Shown: positions 35,323 through 43,122, counted from the first letter of the stretch. The stretch: DNA of 64,000 bases from CAVQDV01 sp963711375 (GCA_963711375.1 CAVQDV010000005.1:310001-374000), one strand, 5' to 3'. A program made the numbers and translations. Notes: generated by a model from the sequence alone, not told the origin.

Positions 35323-36888
35323 ATGAAAATTGATATTCAAAACCTGCCCGATTCACCTGATTTGTTGCGCGAAATGATCATTGAATTAAGTGAATACAAA
35401 GAAAAGTACGAACAGTTGGAAGACTATAAGAAGAAATACGAGCAACTGAAAGACTATAAGAAAAAATATGAGCAGTTAGTTGAAGCGCTTCGTTTAGCCA
35501 AGCAAGAACGTTTTGCACCATCGTCTGAGAAAAATATTTTCCAAACGGATTTTTTTGATGAGCCTGGAACCGAATTACCTGAGGCTGTAAAAGAGCAGCT
35601 TGCTGAAGAAGTTGAGGTTCAATCGCATAAGCGTAAAAAACATCCTATTCGGACGCCCCTTCCCGAATTTTTGCCTCGCGAAATTATTCTACATGACCTT
35701 AAGGACGAAGAAAAAATCTGCCATTGTGGCGAACATTTGGTGCGGATTGGCGAAGAAATTAGTGAGCAATTAAAATATATCCCAGCAAAAATTAGCGTTA
35801 TTCAGCACGTTAGACCAAAATATGCCTGCAAACCTTGCGAAGAAAATGTCAAAATTGCACCGATGCCTTTATTGCTTCTCCCGAAAAGCATAGCTACTCC
35901 AGAATTAGTGGCCAACACTATTATTACAAAATATTGTGATCATATTCCGTTGTATCGACAGGAATCCATTTGGTCTCGCATAGGGGTGGAAATACCGAGA
36001 AGCAGTCTATGCGGATGGATTTTAAAAACATCGGAATTATGCGAGCCACTCGTAAAATGGCTTCAAAAATTAATTATTGCTTATGATTACGCGCAAGCCG
36101 ACGAAACTACTGTGCAAGTGCTTAATGAAAAAGGTCGAGAAAACACAGCGAAATCTTACATGTGGTGTTATCGTGGTGGCGGCGAAAAAATTTGTGTCGT
36201 TTACGAATATCAAGAAACCCGGGCTGGAGCTCATGCCAAGAAATTTCTAACCGATTTTAAAGGATATTTACAAAGCGATGCTTATTCAGGTTACCTCTGG
36301 GCAAATGACGAGAAAAAAATTATACGCGTGGGTTGCCATGCTCATGCTCGACGTCCATTTGCTGAGTTAGCGAAGCTTTCAAAAACACCTGGGCTTGCTG
36401 TGGAAGCGCTCAAATTTTATCGAAAATTATATGCTATTGAAAAAGAAGCTCGCGAAAATAATTTTTCATTAGAAAGGCGCCATGAAATTCGAAAGGAAAA
36501 ATCGGTTCCAATATTAGAGGCATTTAAACAGTGGCTTGATCATCATCTTCTTAAAACATCCGATCAAGGAAAAATAGGAAAGGCTATCCGTTATTGTTTA
36601 ACAAATTGGAATGAGTTGACGAATTATTTAAAAGACGGTCGAATTGAAATCGATAATAATCTTATTGAAAATGCCATTCGACCCTTTGCTCTTGGCAGGA
36701 AAAATTGGCTGTTTTCTGGAAGTTCAGCAGGTGCGAAAGCGGGTGCAATTTTTTATTCTTTGATTGAAACGTGCAAGGCGAACGGAGTGGAGCCTTATAA
36801 ATATTTTTGTGCGATGTTAAATCGTATTCGAAGCTGTAAATCCGACGAGGATTACCGAAAGTTATTGCCACAATTTATTGAACTCTAA
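35323..36888 (+). CDS. tnpC: IS66 transposase TnpC
   Basis: This 521-residue DDE transposase starts with a coiled coil containing near-exact repeats (YKEKYEQLEDYKKKYEQLKD, then YKKKYEQL). A zinc-binding segment (ICHCGEHL; YACKPCEE) follows. Catalytic acidic residues lie in YAQADETTVQVL, YLQSDAYSGY and NLIENAIRPFALGRKNWLFS. Full length and uninterrupted, so the element may still be active. Confidence 0.95.
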   Translation: MKIDIQNLPDSPDLLREMIIELSEYKEKYEQLEDYKKKYEQLKDYKKKYEQLVEALRLAKQERFAPSSEKNIFQTDFFDEPGTELPEAVKEQLAEEVEVQSHKRKKHPIRTPLPEFLPREIILHDLKDEEKICHCGEHLVRIGEEISEQLKYIPAKISVIQHVRPKYACKPCEENVKIAPMPLLLLPKSIATPELVANTIITKYCDHIPLYRQESIWSRIGVEIPRSSLCGWILKTSELCEPLVKWLQKLIIAYDYAQADETTVQVLNEKGRENTAKSYMWCYRGGGEKICVVYEYQETRAGAHAKKFLTDFKGYLQSDAYSGYLWANDEKKIIRVGCHAHARRPFAELAKLSKTPGLAVEALKFYRKLYAIEKEARENNFSLERRHEIRKEKSVPILEAFKQWLDHHLLKTSDQGKIGKAIRYCLTNWNELTNYLKDGRIEIDNNLIENAIRPFALGRKNWLFSGSSAGAKAGAIFYSLIETCKANGVEPYKYFCAMLNRIRSCKSDEDYRKLLPQFIEL

Positions 36889-36925
36889 AAGTCTTTTGAG
36901 GGCATGTACTTGCCCAAACGCTTAC

Positions 36926-37174
36926 CTTGCAAGCAGCTGTCTACGCGCTCAACTAAAGTCAATTGAAGAAGAGCGGGTGAAAGCTGAAATAGAAAGAACA
37001 CGGTCAGAATTTGAACCCTATAAAGATGCACTTAAAATATTCATTAAGAATTTCATACTAGGTCTTTCCGCAATTACTCAAAGAGAGCTGGATTTCATGA
37101 GAATAAAAAGAGAATTATCTTCCTGGTTTTACCCTCTGTTTAAATATTGCCAGATTCTACTACACAAATATTAA
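36926..37174 (+). pseudogene. Unrecognised open frame cut at its 5' end by IS66
   Basis: Directly after the IS66 right end an open frame runs to a stop at 37172-37174. It reads LKSIEEERVKAEIERTRSEF then EPYKDALKIFIKNFILG. The charged helical composition looks like a real protein C-terminus rather than random sequence, but no family was recognised. It could be the tail of a gene interrupted when IS66 landed. The remainder of the gap to 37297 shows nothing else. Confidence 0.3.
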
Positions 37175-37297
37175 GGTTTTATTAAATCTTGAAGGGTTTT
37201 AAAAACCGATAATTTTGGCAAATACCTGAAGAACTGCTATCTTGTGAGCCGTTTTAATGCTCTAAAACTTATTCAAAAACAAATACTTTTAAATATA

Positions 37298-37326
37298 TTG
37301 ACGCGTGGTGCGCAACGGACTATACT
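37298..37326 (+). promoter_or_regulatory. Strong sigma-70 promoter placing the transcript start at the higB start codon
   Basis: TTGACG (37298-37303) and TATACT (37321-37326) are separated by exactly 17 bp. The expected transcription start, about 7 bases after the -10 box, coincides with the GTG at 37333. No ribosome binding site can fit, so the higB message looks leaderless. Confidence 0.65.
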
Positions 37327-37332
37327 TTAAGT

Positions 37333-37611
37333 GTGATAAAGAGTTGGAAACATAAAGGATTACGCAACTTCTATGAGACTGGCAGTACAGCCGGAATCAT
37401 GGCAAAGCACGCTCGCAGGCTGAAAGTTCTCTTACAGGTGCTGGATGCGGCTAATGCTCCTGAGCAAGTAAATCTACCAGGCTTTGGTTTCCGTCCATTA
37501 AAAGGCAAGCTTAAAGGCTTTTATGCAATAACAGTAAACGGAAATTGGCGAATCATATTTCAGTTCGAAGGCGAAGACGCCATATTAGTAAATTATCTAG
37601 ATTATAATTAA
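37333..37611 (+). CDS. higB: HigB/RelE-type mRNA interferase toxin
   Basis: This 92-residue toxin of the ribosome-dependent RelE/HigB family cuts translated mRNA. Family landmarks are KSWKHKGLRNFYETGS at the N-terminus, LPGFGFRPLKG, and the catalytic-region NGNWRIIFQFEGEDAILVNY with Arg and a terminal Tyr. It starts at a GTG apparently at the 5' end of the transcript. Its stop is followed by higA with a 12-bp gap; order toxin first, antitoxin second is typical of higBA. Confidence 0.92.
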   Translation: MIKSWKHKGLRNFYETGSTAGIMAKHARRLKVLLQVLDAANAPEQVNLPGFGFRPLKGKLKGFYAITVNGNWRIIFQFEGEDAILVNYLDYN

Positions 37612-37623
37612 GTGAGGTGCGCT

Positions 37624-37917
37624 ATGACGATTCATGAACCATTACATCCAGGCGAAATTATTAACGAAATTTTAATTGAAGGCGCTGGTCTAACCGTAAC
37701 CGATGCTGCAAAAAGGCTCGACGTGAATCGCACGACTTTATCTAGGCTTCTCAATGGTCATGCCGGAGTTAGTGCTGACATGGCGCTACGATTCTCGAAG
37801 CTTTTTCCCAATACCGATATCGCTTTTTGGCTGAATCTCCAGCGTGATTATGACATTTGGCTGGTTAAAAAGCGGCAAAATAAAATTCATGTGCGGGCGC
37901 TGGATAAGGCCGCCTAG
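37624..37917 (+). CDS. higA: HigA-type antitoxin
   Basis: This 97-residue XRE-family antitoxin begins MTIHEPLHPGEIINEILIEG and contains the helix-turn-helix LTVTDAAKRLDVNRTTLSRL then LNGHAGVSADMALRFSKLF, with the WLNLQRDYDIW motif of the HigA family. The ATG at 37624 has GTGAGG upstream and is preferred over an in-frame GTG at 37612. Both genes of the pair appear intact. Confidence 0.93.
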   Translation: MTIHEPLHPGEIINEILIEGAGLTVTDAAKRLDVNRTTLSRLLNGHAGVSADMALRFSKLFPNTDIAFWLNLQRDYDIWLVKKRQNKIHVRALDKAA

Positions 37918-38004
37918 ATTATTTGGATCGTTAATTACAAGGGTATCGTTCTGCCGCAATCGTCAATAATGCAAATGCTGATTCTTTCAGGCATACCCAA
38001 ACAA

Positions 38005-38256
38005 GGCATACCAGCCCAAACGGTTTTTTCGAAAAATCATGATAATCAACAAAATAAAAGCCAACTTCTGTTAGGTTGCGACCACTAATATTTTTTAAAA
38101 ATAAAAAAAGACGATTTGAGATTCACTTTCTAAAAAGGCCAGAAACCATTACTCAGTTGTGTCTGAATTATCTCAGTGGTAACAACATCACACTTAAAAA
38201 AACTCAAACTCATGTTTTACATATGCTAATTTTAAAGCTGCTTGGGTTGGTATACC
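38005..38256. repeat. MITE-like element, copy 2 (full length)
   Basis: The 252-bp unit begins GGCATACCAGCCCAAAC and ends GCTTGGGTTGGTATACC, which are near-perfect inverted repeats of about 17 bp. The interior is non-coding (small open frames are not shared between copies) and contains conserved blocks such as AATCATGATAATCAACAAAA and CCAGAAACCATTACTCAGTT. Other copies are at 34323, 39113 and 41030, all in the same orientation. An isolated GGCATACCC just upstream (37990) partly repeats the left end. Confidence 0.85.
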
Positions 38257-38276
38257 ACTTCCGGTATACCACTTCC
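38249..38276. repeat. Perfect 14-bp tandem duplication at the right end of MITE copy 2
   Basis: GGTATACCACTTCC occurs twice in direct succession (38249-38262, 38263-38276). The first unit covers the terminal bases of the MITE plus its right flank. Copy 4 has the same ACTTCCGG flank once. Confidence 0.8.
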
Positions 38277-38353
38277 GCAGGCACCCGCAATCCAAGAGGG
38301 CTTTTCGCGGACTCTTGAAGGGGCTTTAATTTTTTAGTGTGCCGCAATAAGAA

Positions 38354-38800
38354 TTAACATCTAGCGTTCTTTTTTATAAATGAAAAAATAGATTTTGGTA
38401 ACACGGTAAATCTGATTGGCCTAGAATCAAAACCAGTAGCGTTGACATCGAATATATTACCTCCATTAAATTCGTTGTTTATGTAAATTCCTTCTCCAGA
38501 GCCATAGAAACTACTAGAAGAGGTAATTGAGCTCGGTGCATAGTAAAAATACCCTGTGCTATTCTTTTTAGTGCCTTGGTAAGATCCCGCTGGAAGTGTG
38601 TAGATCACAGAGCCAGACTTAAATGTAAATGACTTGGTCAGCCTAACACATCTAACTTCTGATGGAGAAACATTAGCAGCTGATGTAAATAAAAAATTAT
38701 CTTTCATTCGGTCACCCAAGCTAGCTTGAGGGCCCAAGCCCACACAACCGCTCAATAAAACCACTGATGTAACTGCTATTAATTTTACCGTATTTTTCAT
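38354..38800 (-). CDS. Hypothetical lipoprotein
   Basis: This 148-residue protein has a lipoprotein signal sequence: MKNTVKLIAVTSVVLLSGCV, with the lipobox LSGC giving a predicted lipidated Cys at residue 19. The mature part is Ser/Tyr/Gly-rich (YYAPSSITSSSSFYGSGEG) and probably beta-structured. It has two further Cys residues (VRCVR and the terminal KNARC) that could pair. No family was recognised. It stands alone between MITE copies 2 and 3. Confidence 0.65.
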   Translation of the reverse strand: MKNTVKLIAVTSVVLLSGCVGLGPQASLGDRMKDNFLFTSAANVSPSEVRCVRLTKSFTFKSGSVIYTLPAGSYQGTKKNSTGYFYYAPSSITSSSSFYGSGEGIYINNEFNGGNIFDVNATGFDSRPIRFTVLPKSIFSFIKKNARC

Positions 38801-38934
38801 AATTATTATCCACGTTGTTCAAAATAGAAGGCACACAAAGTATCATATGGTTATTGAAAGGTCAATATTTAGTCAGTTGTCTGTCGCAGCATAATGATTA
38901 TGTCTCATAATATATATAGAAGAAACATAAGCTT

Positions 38935-39017
38935 CGACCCAATAAAATGCAAGCCCTTGTTTTAAATACGAAAATTTAAAAGCTCTTCGGGTAGCTATGC
39001 TACTTGTTATACCAATT
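38935..39017. repeat. Repeat B, copy 1 (direct)
   Basis: An ~83-bp sequence (CGACCCAATAAAATGCAAGC ... GCTACTTGTTATACCAATTT) recurs in the same orientation at 43600-43682, with roughly nine tenths identity by eye. Copy 2 contains the stop codon of the carotenoid oxygenase gene. Confidence 0.8.
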
Positions 39018-39112
39018 TTATGAGAAATCTTGAGACCATTATGTTTGAAGACATCGAGACAGAGATGAACAACCAGAAAGAAGCTGGGCAAAAAAAAAAT
39101 CGCGCATACTCG

Positions 39113-39365
39113 CGCATATCAGCCCAAACAGTTTTTTAGAAAAATCATGATAATCAACAAAATAAAAGCCAACTTCTGTTAAGTTGTGACGACTAACAAT
39201 TTTTAAGAATAAAAATAAGGCGGTTTGAGATTTAATTTCTACAAAGGCTAGAAACTATTACTCAGTTGTGTTCGAATTATTTCACTGGTAACAACATCAC
39301 ACTTAAAAAAACTCAAGCACATGTTTTAAATATACTAATTTTAAAGCTGTTTGGGTTGGTATGCC
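39113..39365. repeat. MITE-like element, copy 3 (full length, most diverged)
   Basis: It starts CGCATATCAGCCCAAAC and ends GTTTGGGTTGGTATGCC. It has the same internal order of blocks as copies 2 and 4 but more substitutions (for example TTAAGTTGTGACGACTAACA where the others have TTAGGTTGCGACCACTAATA), so it is probably older. It shares the left border CGCGCATA with copy 1. Confidence 0.85.
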
Positions 39366-39642
39366 GTATGCCTTGCGATGAAATTAAAAAGTACATAGCC
39401 ATCGCTACCGTTGGAATCATATCCGCCATTAATCCCATGATTTTTACCGACCACGTCATGGGATACAGAAATTTAATGCCATCGGGAATGACAGTAGGCA
39501 TAAAATCAAAGGCCTCAGAAATAGGTACTTTATAATTCTGGAACCTAAGATGCCATTTTTGCTTTAAAAATGGCATCTCTTATGCCATAATGCAATCAAG
39601 TATAGCCTACCAAATGCTATTATTTAAGTTGAGAATGTACAA

Positions 39643-39810
39643 TTGCTTGATATAAAACGATTTTTTATTCCGCCTAGCAGAAGTTACTTTCTCCTAGGCC
39701 CTCGTGGTACAGGCAAAACCACCTTCTTGGAAAGCCATTATAAGGCAGCACCTAGAATCGATCTTCTCAAGGCTGACATTGAACGCTTATACAATGCCAA
39801 GCCAGAATGA
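39643..39810 (+). pseudogene. Remnant of an AAA/DUF4143 ATPase, N-terminal 55 codons only
   Basis: From the TTG at 39643 the frame reads LLDIKRFFIPPSRSYFLLGP, then RGTGKTTFLESHY and IDLLKADIERLYNAKPE before a stop. The Walker A and the IDLLK segment align with the start of the ATPase at 17683 (LLLGPRGTGKST, WIDLLKAS). The rest of the gene is absent. Confidence 0.7.
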
Positions 39811-39897
39811 TGTGTCAACACATTTCCATTAGGAGTCCAATGTAGAGGATGAACTTAACCTGGGATAGAGTTCGCCCCGCGGCCAAGTAAAAATTAT

Positions 39898-39927
39898 AAA
39901 GTCCAGTAGTGAAATCTACTGGACTTT
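39898..39927. terminator. Hairpin at the end of a toxin-antitoxin pair
   Basis: AAAGTCCAGTAG and CTACTGGACTTT form a perfect 12-bp stem around TGAAAT, exactly at the stop of the antitoxin gene (39926). Closely related stems (AAATCCAGTAG/CTACTGGATTT) occur at about 40858-40883 and 42635-42661. Confidence 0.55.
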
Positions 39928-40276
39928 AAATTCGAGCTGCAGCTAAAACACTCAAATGCTTTTTATGATTTTTCATTTTTTCCTGGAGTGTTAATTGTTC
40001 GTCCCCTTTTTGCAAAATAACGACGTAACCAAAAACCCGAGCCAATTTTATTAGATTACTTACCTTAATATCATGCTGCTTTCCGGAGCGGAGATCTTGA
40101 ATGACCGACGCAGAAATGTGGGCTTCTTTCGCTAGGTCCCTAATCGACTTCTCATCTTCTTCCATAATTGAAATCATTAGTTCAGAAAAAAGTAGTTCTT
40201 TGTAACTAGCATGATAGGCTTTTTTGAACTTGGCATCTTTCATTTTTCGTTCATAGGTAGATAGTGGTTTATTCAT
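39926..40276 (-). CDS. XRE-family antitoxin
   Basis: This protein of about 116 residues begins MNKPLSTYERKMKDAKFKKA, with GAGGTGA upstream of the ATG at 40276. The C-terminal half holds a helix-turn-helix (SIRDLAKEAHISASVIQDLR, SGKQHDIKVSNLIKLARVFG). It overlaps the preceding toxin gene by 8 bp. The gene is intact although its partner toxin is frameshifted. Confidence 0.85.
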   Translation of the reverse strand: MNKPLSTYERKMKDAKFKKAYHASYKELLFSELMISIMEEDEKSIRDLAKEAHISASVIQDLRSGKQHDIKVSNLIKLARVFGYVVILQKGDEQLTLQEKMKNHKKHLSVLAAARI

Positions 40277-40650
40277 AGTAATCACCTCGCTTAACTCTGG
40301 TTTCATAATCTTTTTTAGTACGCAATGCCCGGTCTTTTTCATTTTCCGGGAGTTTATCCGTTTTTTTATGAAAAGCATTTGTCACAATGATTTTTTGCCC
40401 TTCAAAGAAAAAACATAAATATCGGTGTGGTTGCGGCTTAAAAGCATAAAGCTTGTCGCCCTCATAATTAAATTTTGTTTTATTTCTAATTTGCCCGACA
40501 ATACCTATTAGCTCGAATAACGATTTGCTCCTCTTGATCAGCGGATTCAAAGTAATCAAGCGCCCTACTTTTGCCTTTGCTGTCAAAATACCATTCAATG
40601 GTAAACGCCTTACCCTCGAATGCGACAAATTCTCTTTTCCTTTTGTTCAT
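40269..40650 (-). pseudogene. RelE/Gp49-like toxin, frameshifted
   Basis: From the ATG at 40650 one frame gives MNKRKREFVAFEGKAFTIEW followed by YFDSKGKSRALDYFESADQE. The protein then continues in another frame as SLFELIGIVGQIRNKTKF, KLYAFKPQPHRYLCFFFEGQ and KIIVTNAFHKKTDKLP. These two parts make up one toxin of the RelE/HigB superfamily (about 126 residues) if one extra base near 40530 is removed. The downstream antitoxin (39926-40276) overlaps it and is intact. Confidence 0.75.
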
Positions 40651-41029
40651 TTCGTAAGTGTACTACTAAACCGGTACAACTGCAATAGGCTTTTGGCTGT
40701 TTGGAACAGGACTTCCTATTGAGGTCTGGCAAGTATACCTCTGAGGGATGACTTTACAAGTCCATGTAATTTCAGAAGTAATTCAAAAACCGGCCATTTT
40801 TGTCGGTTCTTCTACAGAACCCGAATTCGTCGTCCAGTAAAAAAGAGACTTAATGAAATCCAGTAGGAAAAACTACTGGATTTTTGGTGCCATAAAAAGC
40901 CCTCATCTTTATTTCAACCCCCGGCAATAAAGATTTGTCATTGAAGATTTCCATGTCGGATGCGCTGTACAAGGAGTCGATTTCAGTATTTTTAGCATCA
41001 AAAATCATAAACAATTTATCCACAAACAA
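40651..41029. other. Gap holding the left arm of inverted repeat A
   Basis: Apart from repeat A (40745-40883) the stretch shows no protein-like frame. A short frame on the reverse strand (40850-41089) spans the repeat and MITE copy 4 and has no recognisable character. An IS-type end could not be identified. Confidence 0.5.
40745..40883. repeat. Inverted repeat A, left arm (139 bp, intact)
   Basis: It runs from GGGATGACTTTACAAGTCCA to CTACTGGATTT. Its first ~78 bp are the reverse complement of 43522-43600 and its last ~60 bp the reverse complement of 42635-42694, with a few mismatches. The right arm is therefore split by 827 bp that carry a toxin-antitoxin pair. Confidence 0.8.
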
Positions 41030-41282
41030 GGCATACCAGCCCAAACGGTTTTTTAGAAAAATCATGATAATCAACAAAATTAAACCCAAATTCTGTTAGG
41101 TTGCGACCACGAATATTTTTTAAGAATAAAAAAAAGACGATTTGAGATTCACTTTCTAAAAAGGCCAGAAGCCATTACTCAGTTGTGTCTGAATTATCTC
41201 ACTGGTAACAACATCACACTTAAAAAAACTCAACCTCATGTTTTACATACGCTAATTTTAAAGCTGCTTGGGTTGGTATACC
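41030..41282. repeat. MITE-like element, copy 4 (full length)
   Basis: It starts GGCATACCAGCCCAAAC and ends GCTTGGGTTGGTATACC, nearly identical to copy 2 including the flanking CAAACAAGG on the left and ACTTCCGG on the right. It interrupts the IS21 istA remnant on its right side. Confidence 0.88.
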
Positions 41283-41454
41283 ACTTCCGGTCTAGCGGCC
41301 ATTGAAGGCCTGCGCGCTGTGCACAGGCGACGCAATCGCTGACTGTGCTGGTGCTGATACCTACGCTGGTGGCAATCTCTCGGTGGGTTCTGTTTAGACT
41401 CCATCGCAGGCGGAGTATTTCTCGTGTTTTTCTCATCGTTAACTTCTGACTCAT
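41283..41454 (-). pseudogene. istA: IS21-family transposase IstA, N-terminal fragment
   Basis: The reverse strand from 41454 reads MSQKLTMRKTREILRLRWSL, NRTHREIATSVGISTSTVSD and RAGLQWPL. This is the N-terminal helix-turn-helix of IstA. Only about 54 codons remain before MITE copy 4. The GC-richer stretch upstream, to about 41640, is probably the rest of the IS21 end. Confidence 0.8.
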
Positions 41455-41783
41455 TTTGGGCGCTCCAAGGGTTTCAAATAGGCCCATGATAGCGCAGTTT
41501 CTGAACAACTCCGGGCTTATTGCCTCGAAGCTTGCTAGCGATGCTGCGCTTAGATTTGGAGTCAGATTGGCCCGGTCATCCTGATCGGGTGTGGGCGGAA
41601 TTAGCGATCGGGTGCGACCGGAATATGCATTCTGATGAGCAAAGTTAGTGCTAATAGGTAGAAACTACTCTGTTTTGAGAGCCATTATCTCGGTATGATG
41701 TGCAGCAATATTGGCTCATTTTCGGATGCTGGTCCTTGAGATTACGTTTGGTATAGTAGGCCATAGAATAAGAGGCTGCATTT
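41455..41783. other. Non-coding stretch between the IS21 remnant and the LuxR gene
   Basis: The first part is GC-rich (CCCGGTCATCCTGATCGGGT region, about 41570-41640) and fits a leftover IS21 terminal region. The last ~100 bp are AT-rich and should hold the promoter of the regulator at 41784; TATAGT at 41752-41757 is a possible -10. Confidence 0.4.
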
Positions 41784-42575
41784 ATGAAGAGACGCAAAAA
41801 CGCTTTTGACATTCACGGGGATATGCTGCTAAAGCGATTTAGGCAGGGTGTCTGTTTGGTGAAACCGAACCTTAGAGCTGAAGCTTCAAAACAAAACATT
41901 TTAAATATCTATAATTTGCCGATTCTTTCTTACTTTTACGATGCTGAATCTCATTTTATAAATCTCAATGAAAACTGCGTTGAAATAATGGGTGCGCTCT
42001 CTATGCAAGATGCAATCGGAAAATCCCCAGCAAGTTTTTTCAAAAAAAGGTTTGCAGAGAAGCTTATAAATAATAACAACTCAGCTCTTTGTGATGGCTC
42101 TGTAATAGTGGCAGATGAAGTAGGAACTACTATCAACGATATATCGCTTCAGGGACTTACTTTTAAATACCCTTGGTATTTTGAGAATCGAATAATTGGT
42201 ATATTTGGTTGGACGATTATTATCAAAGAAAATTCAATTTCTCAGTTGGCCAATATCCTTTCTCAGATGTTGCTTACAGGATTACTTGCTCCACATCAGA
42301 CCCTATCAAGAATTATTTCACAAGGTGCTAAATTCGGTGATGTATATATAAGCGCAAGGGAAAATGAGGTGCTATTCTATTTGGTTCGTGGAAAATCCGC
42401 GAGAGAGATAGGTATTACTTTAGGGATTTCCATGAGAACTGTTGAGCATCACATCGAAAATATCAGAGCAAAAACTTATTGCACATCCAAGGCAGAATTA
42501 ATTGATAAATTTATAGATCAATTTGTTTCATCGCAATCTCACAATACTGAAGAAAGCATCTCAACCGTCAGGTGA
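41784..42575 (+). CDS. LuxR-family transcriptional regulator with PAS-like sensor domain
   Basis: This 263-residue protein has a PAS-like N-terminal half (LPILSYFYDAESHFINLNEN; GIFGWTIII) and a C-terminal LuxR/GerE helix-turn-helix (SARENEVLFYLVRGKSAREI, GITLGISMRTVEHHIENIRA). No acyl-homoserine-lactone domain and no receiver domain are seen. It lies alone inside inverted repeat A, suggesting it came as cargo. Targets unknown. Confidence 0.85.
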   Translation: MKRRKNAFDIHGDMLLKRFRQGVCLVKPNLRAEASKQNILNIYNLPILSYFYDAESHFINLNENCVEIMGALSMQDAIGKSPASFFKKRFAEKLINNNNSALCDGSVIVADEVGTTINDISLQGLTFKYPWYFENRIIGIFGWTIIIKENSISQLANILSQMLLTGLLAPHQTLSRIISQGAKFGDVYISARENEVLFYLVRGKSAREIGITLGISMRTVEHHIENIRAKTYCTSKAELIDKFIDQFVSSQSHNTEESISTVR

Positions 42576-42634
42576 AGCTGTTTTTTAGGTTTAGCGGTTG
42601 CACTTAGAGATTGAATTCGCAATTCTAATTTGGT

Positions 42635-42694
42635 AAATCCAGTAGTTTTTTCTACTGGATTTCATTAAGCCTCTTTTTTACTGGGCGACGAATT
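42635..42694. repeat. Inverted repeat A, right arm, inner segment
   Basis: This ~60-bp segment is the reverse complement of 40823-40883, including the hairpin AAATCCAGTAG...CTACTGGATTT, which may also terminate the LuxR gene transcript. Confidence 0.8.
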
Positions 42695-42744
42695 ATGACT
42701 TCTCCAATGGCTTATCAGACGGATAGGAAGTTAATCGAAAAATA

Positions 42745-43122
42745 TTACAAAAAGTATTTATAATTCACCGAAAATGCTTTCGCAATTCTCATGGCAATTG
42801 TTTTTCCTATTGGACGAGTGCCGTGCTCCATTTTAGATAAATTGGCTTGAGAAACTTTAATTTTTTTTGCGAACTCAACCTGGGATATATTTTCGCGGGC
42901 TCTAAGGCCCCGTAACAATGAGCCAGCTTCCGTATATTCTTTATCCATATCTTCAAATAATTCTTCTGCTGAGATATTTTTCTCTAAGGGCTTTTTGGTT
43001 TCAACGATATATTTTTTTGCAAATTTTTTAGGAATTGCGTATAAAAGGTTATGATCAAGAATATATAAAAAATGCCCTGATGGCCTTGGACTAGTATGGT
43101 GCCTTTTCATGTGTTCCGACAT
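42745..43122 (-). CDS. XRE-family antitoxin
   Basis: This 125-residue protein has a C-terminal helix-turn-helix: LRARENISQVEFAKKIKVSQ, then ANLSKMEHGTRPIGKTIAMR. The N-terminal part resembles antitoxins paired with RelE-like toxins of the type upstream. Its ATG overlaps the end of the toxin frame by 32 bp. The gene is intact while the toxin has an internal stop. It lies in the 827-bp segment that splits repeat A. Confidence 0.85.
   Translation of the reverse strand: MSEHMKRHHTSPRPSGHFLYILDHNLLYAIPKKFAKKYIVETKKPLEKNISAEELFEDMDKEYTEAGSLLRGLRARENISQVEFAKKIKVSQANLSKMEHGTRPIGKTIAMRIAKAFSVNYKYFL

Larger units (their letters stand above)
34528..36925 (+). mobile_element. Complete IS66-family insertion sequence
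   Basis: The element is bounded by imperfect inverted repeats. The left end reads GTAAGCGTTCAGCCAATTACAT (34528 on) and the right end, in reverse complement, GTAAGCGTTTGGGCAAGTACAT (from 36925), matching at 18 of 22 positions and starting with the GTAAGCG typical of IS66. It holds intact tnpA, tnpB and tnpC in the standard order. The 8-bp flanks (AACTCAAC and CTTGCAAG) do not match, so the usual target duplication is absent. This implies an adjacent rearrangement or deletion. Confidence 0.93.
38801..39642. other. Repeat-bearing gap without a supported gene
   Basis: This contains repeat B copy 1 (38935-39017), MITE copy 3 (39113-39365) and a hairpin (39548-39578: AGATGCCATTTTT paired with AAAAATGGCATCT, 13 bp perfect). 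Short open frames at 39266-39535 and on the reverse strand run through the MITE end and have no recognisable protein character. Confidence 0.6.

Noticed and set aside
34528..36925. Target-site duplication for IS66
   Set aside because: The 8-bp flanks AACTCAAC and CTTGCAAG do not match.
38076..38318. Open frame of 80 codons across MITE copy 2
   Set aside because: It is wholly due to the repeat and its flank; the frame is not kept in the other copies.
39266..39535. Open frame of 89 codons starting inside MITE copy 3
   Set aside because: The first third is repeat sequence and the rest has no protein-like pattern or ribosome binding site.
39849..39890. Short match to an XRE helix-turn-helix (GAACTTAACCTGGGATA)
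   Set aside because: About 17 bases resemble the antitoxin gene at 42745, but the similarity stops there; too short to call.
40850..41089. Reverse-strand frame of 79 codons at 40850-41089
   Set aside because: It spans repeat A and the start of MITE copy 4, and lacks a ribosome binding site and any family resemblance.
41236..41508. Reverse-strand frame of 90 codons treated as one gene
   Set aside because: It joins an IstA N-terminus to the MITE right end; only 41283-41454 is transposase-derived.
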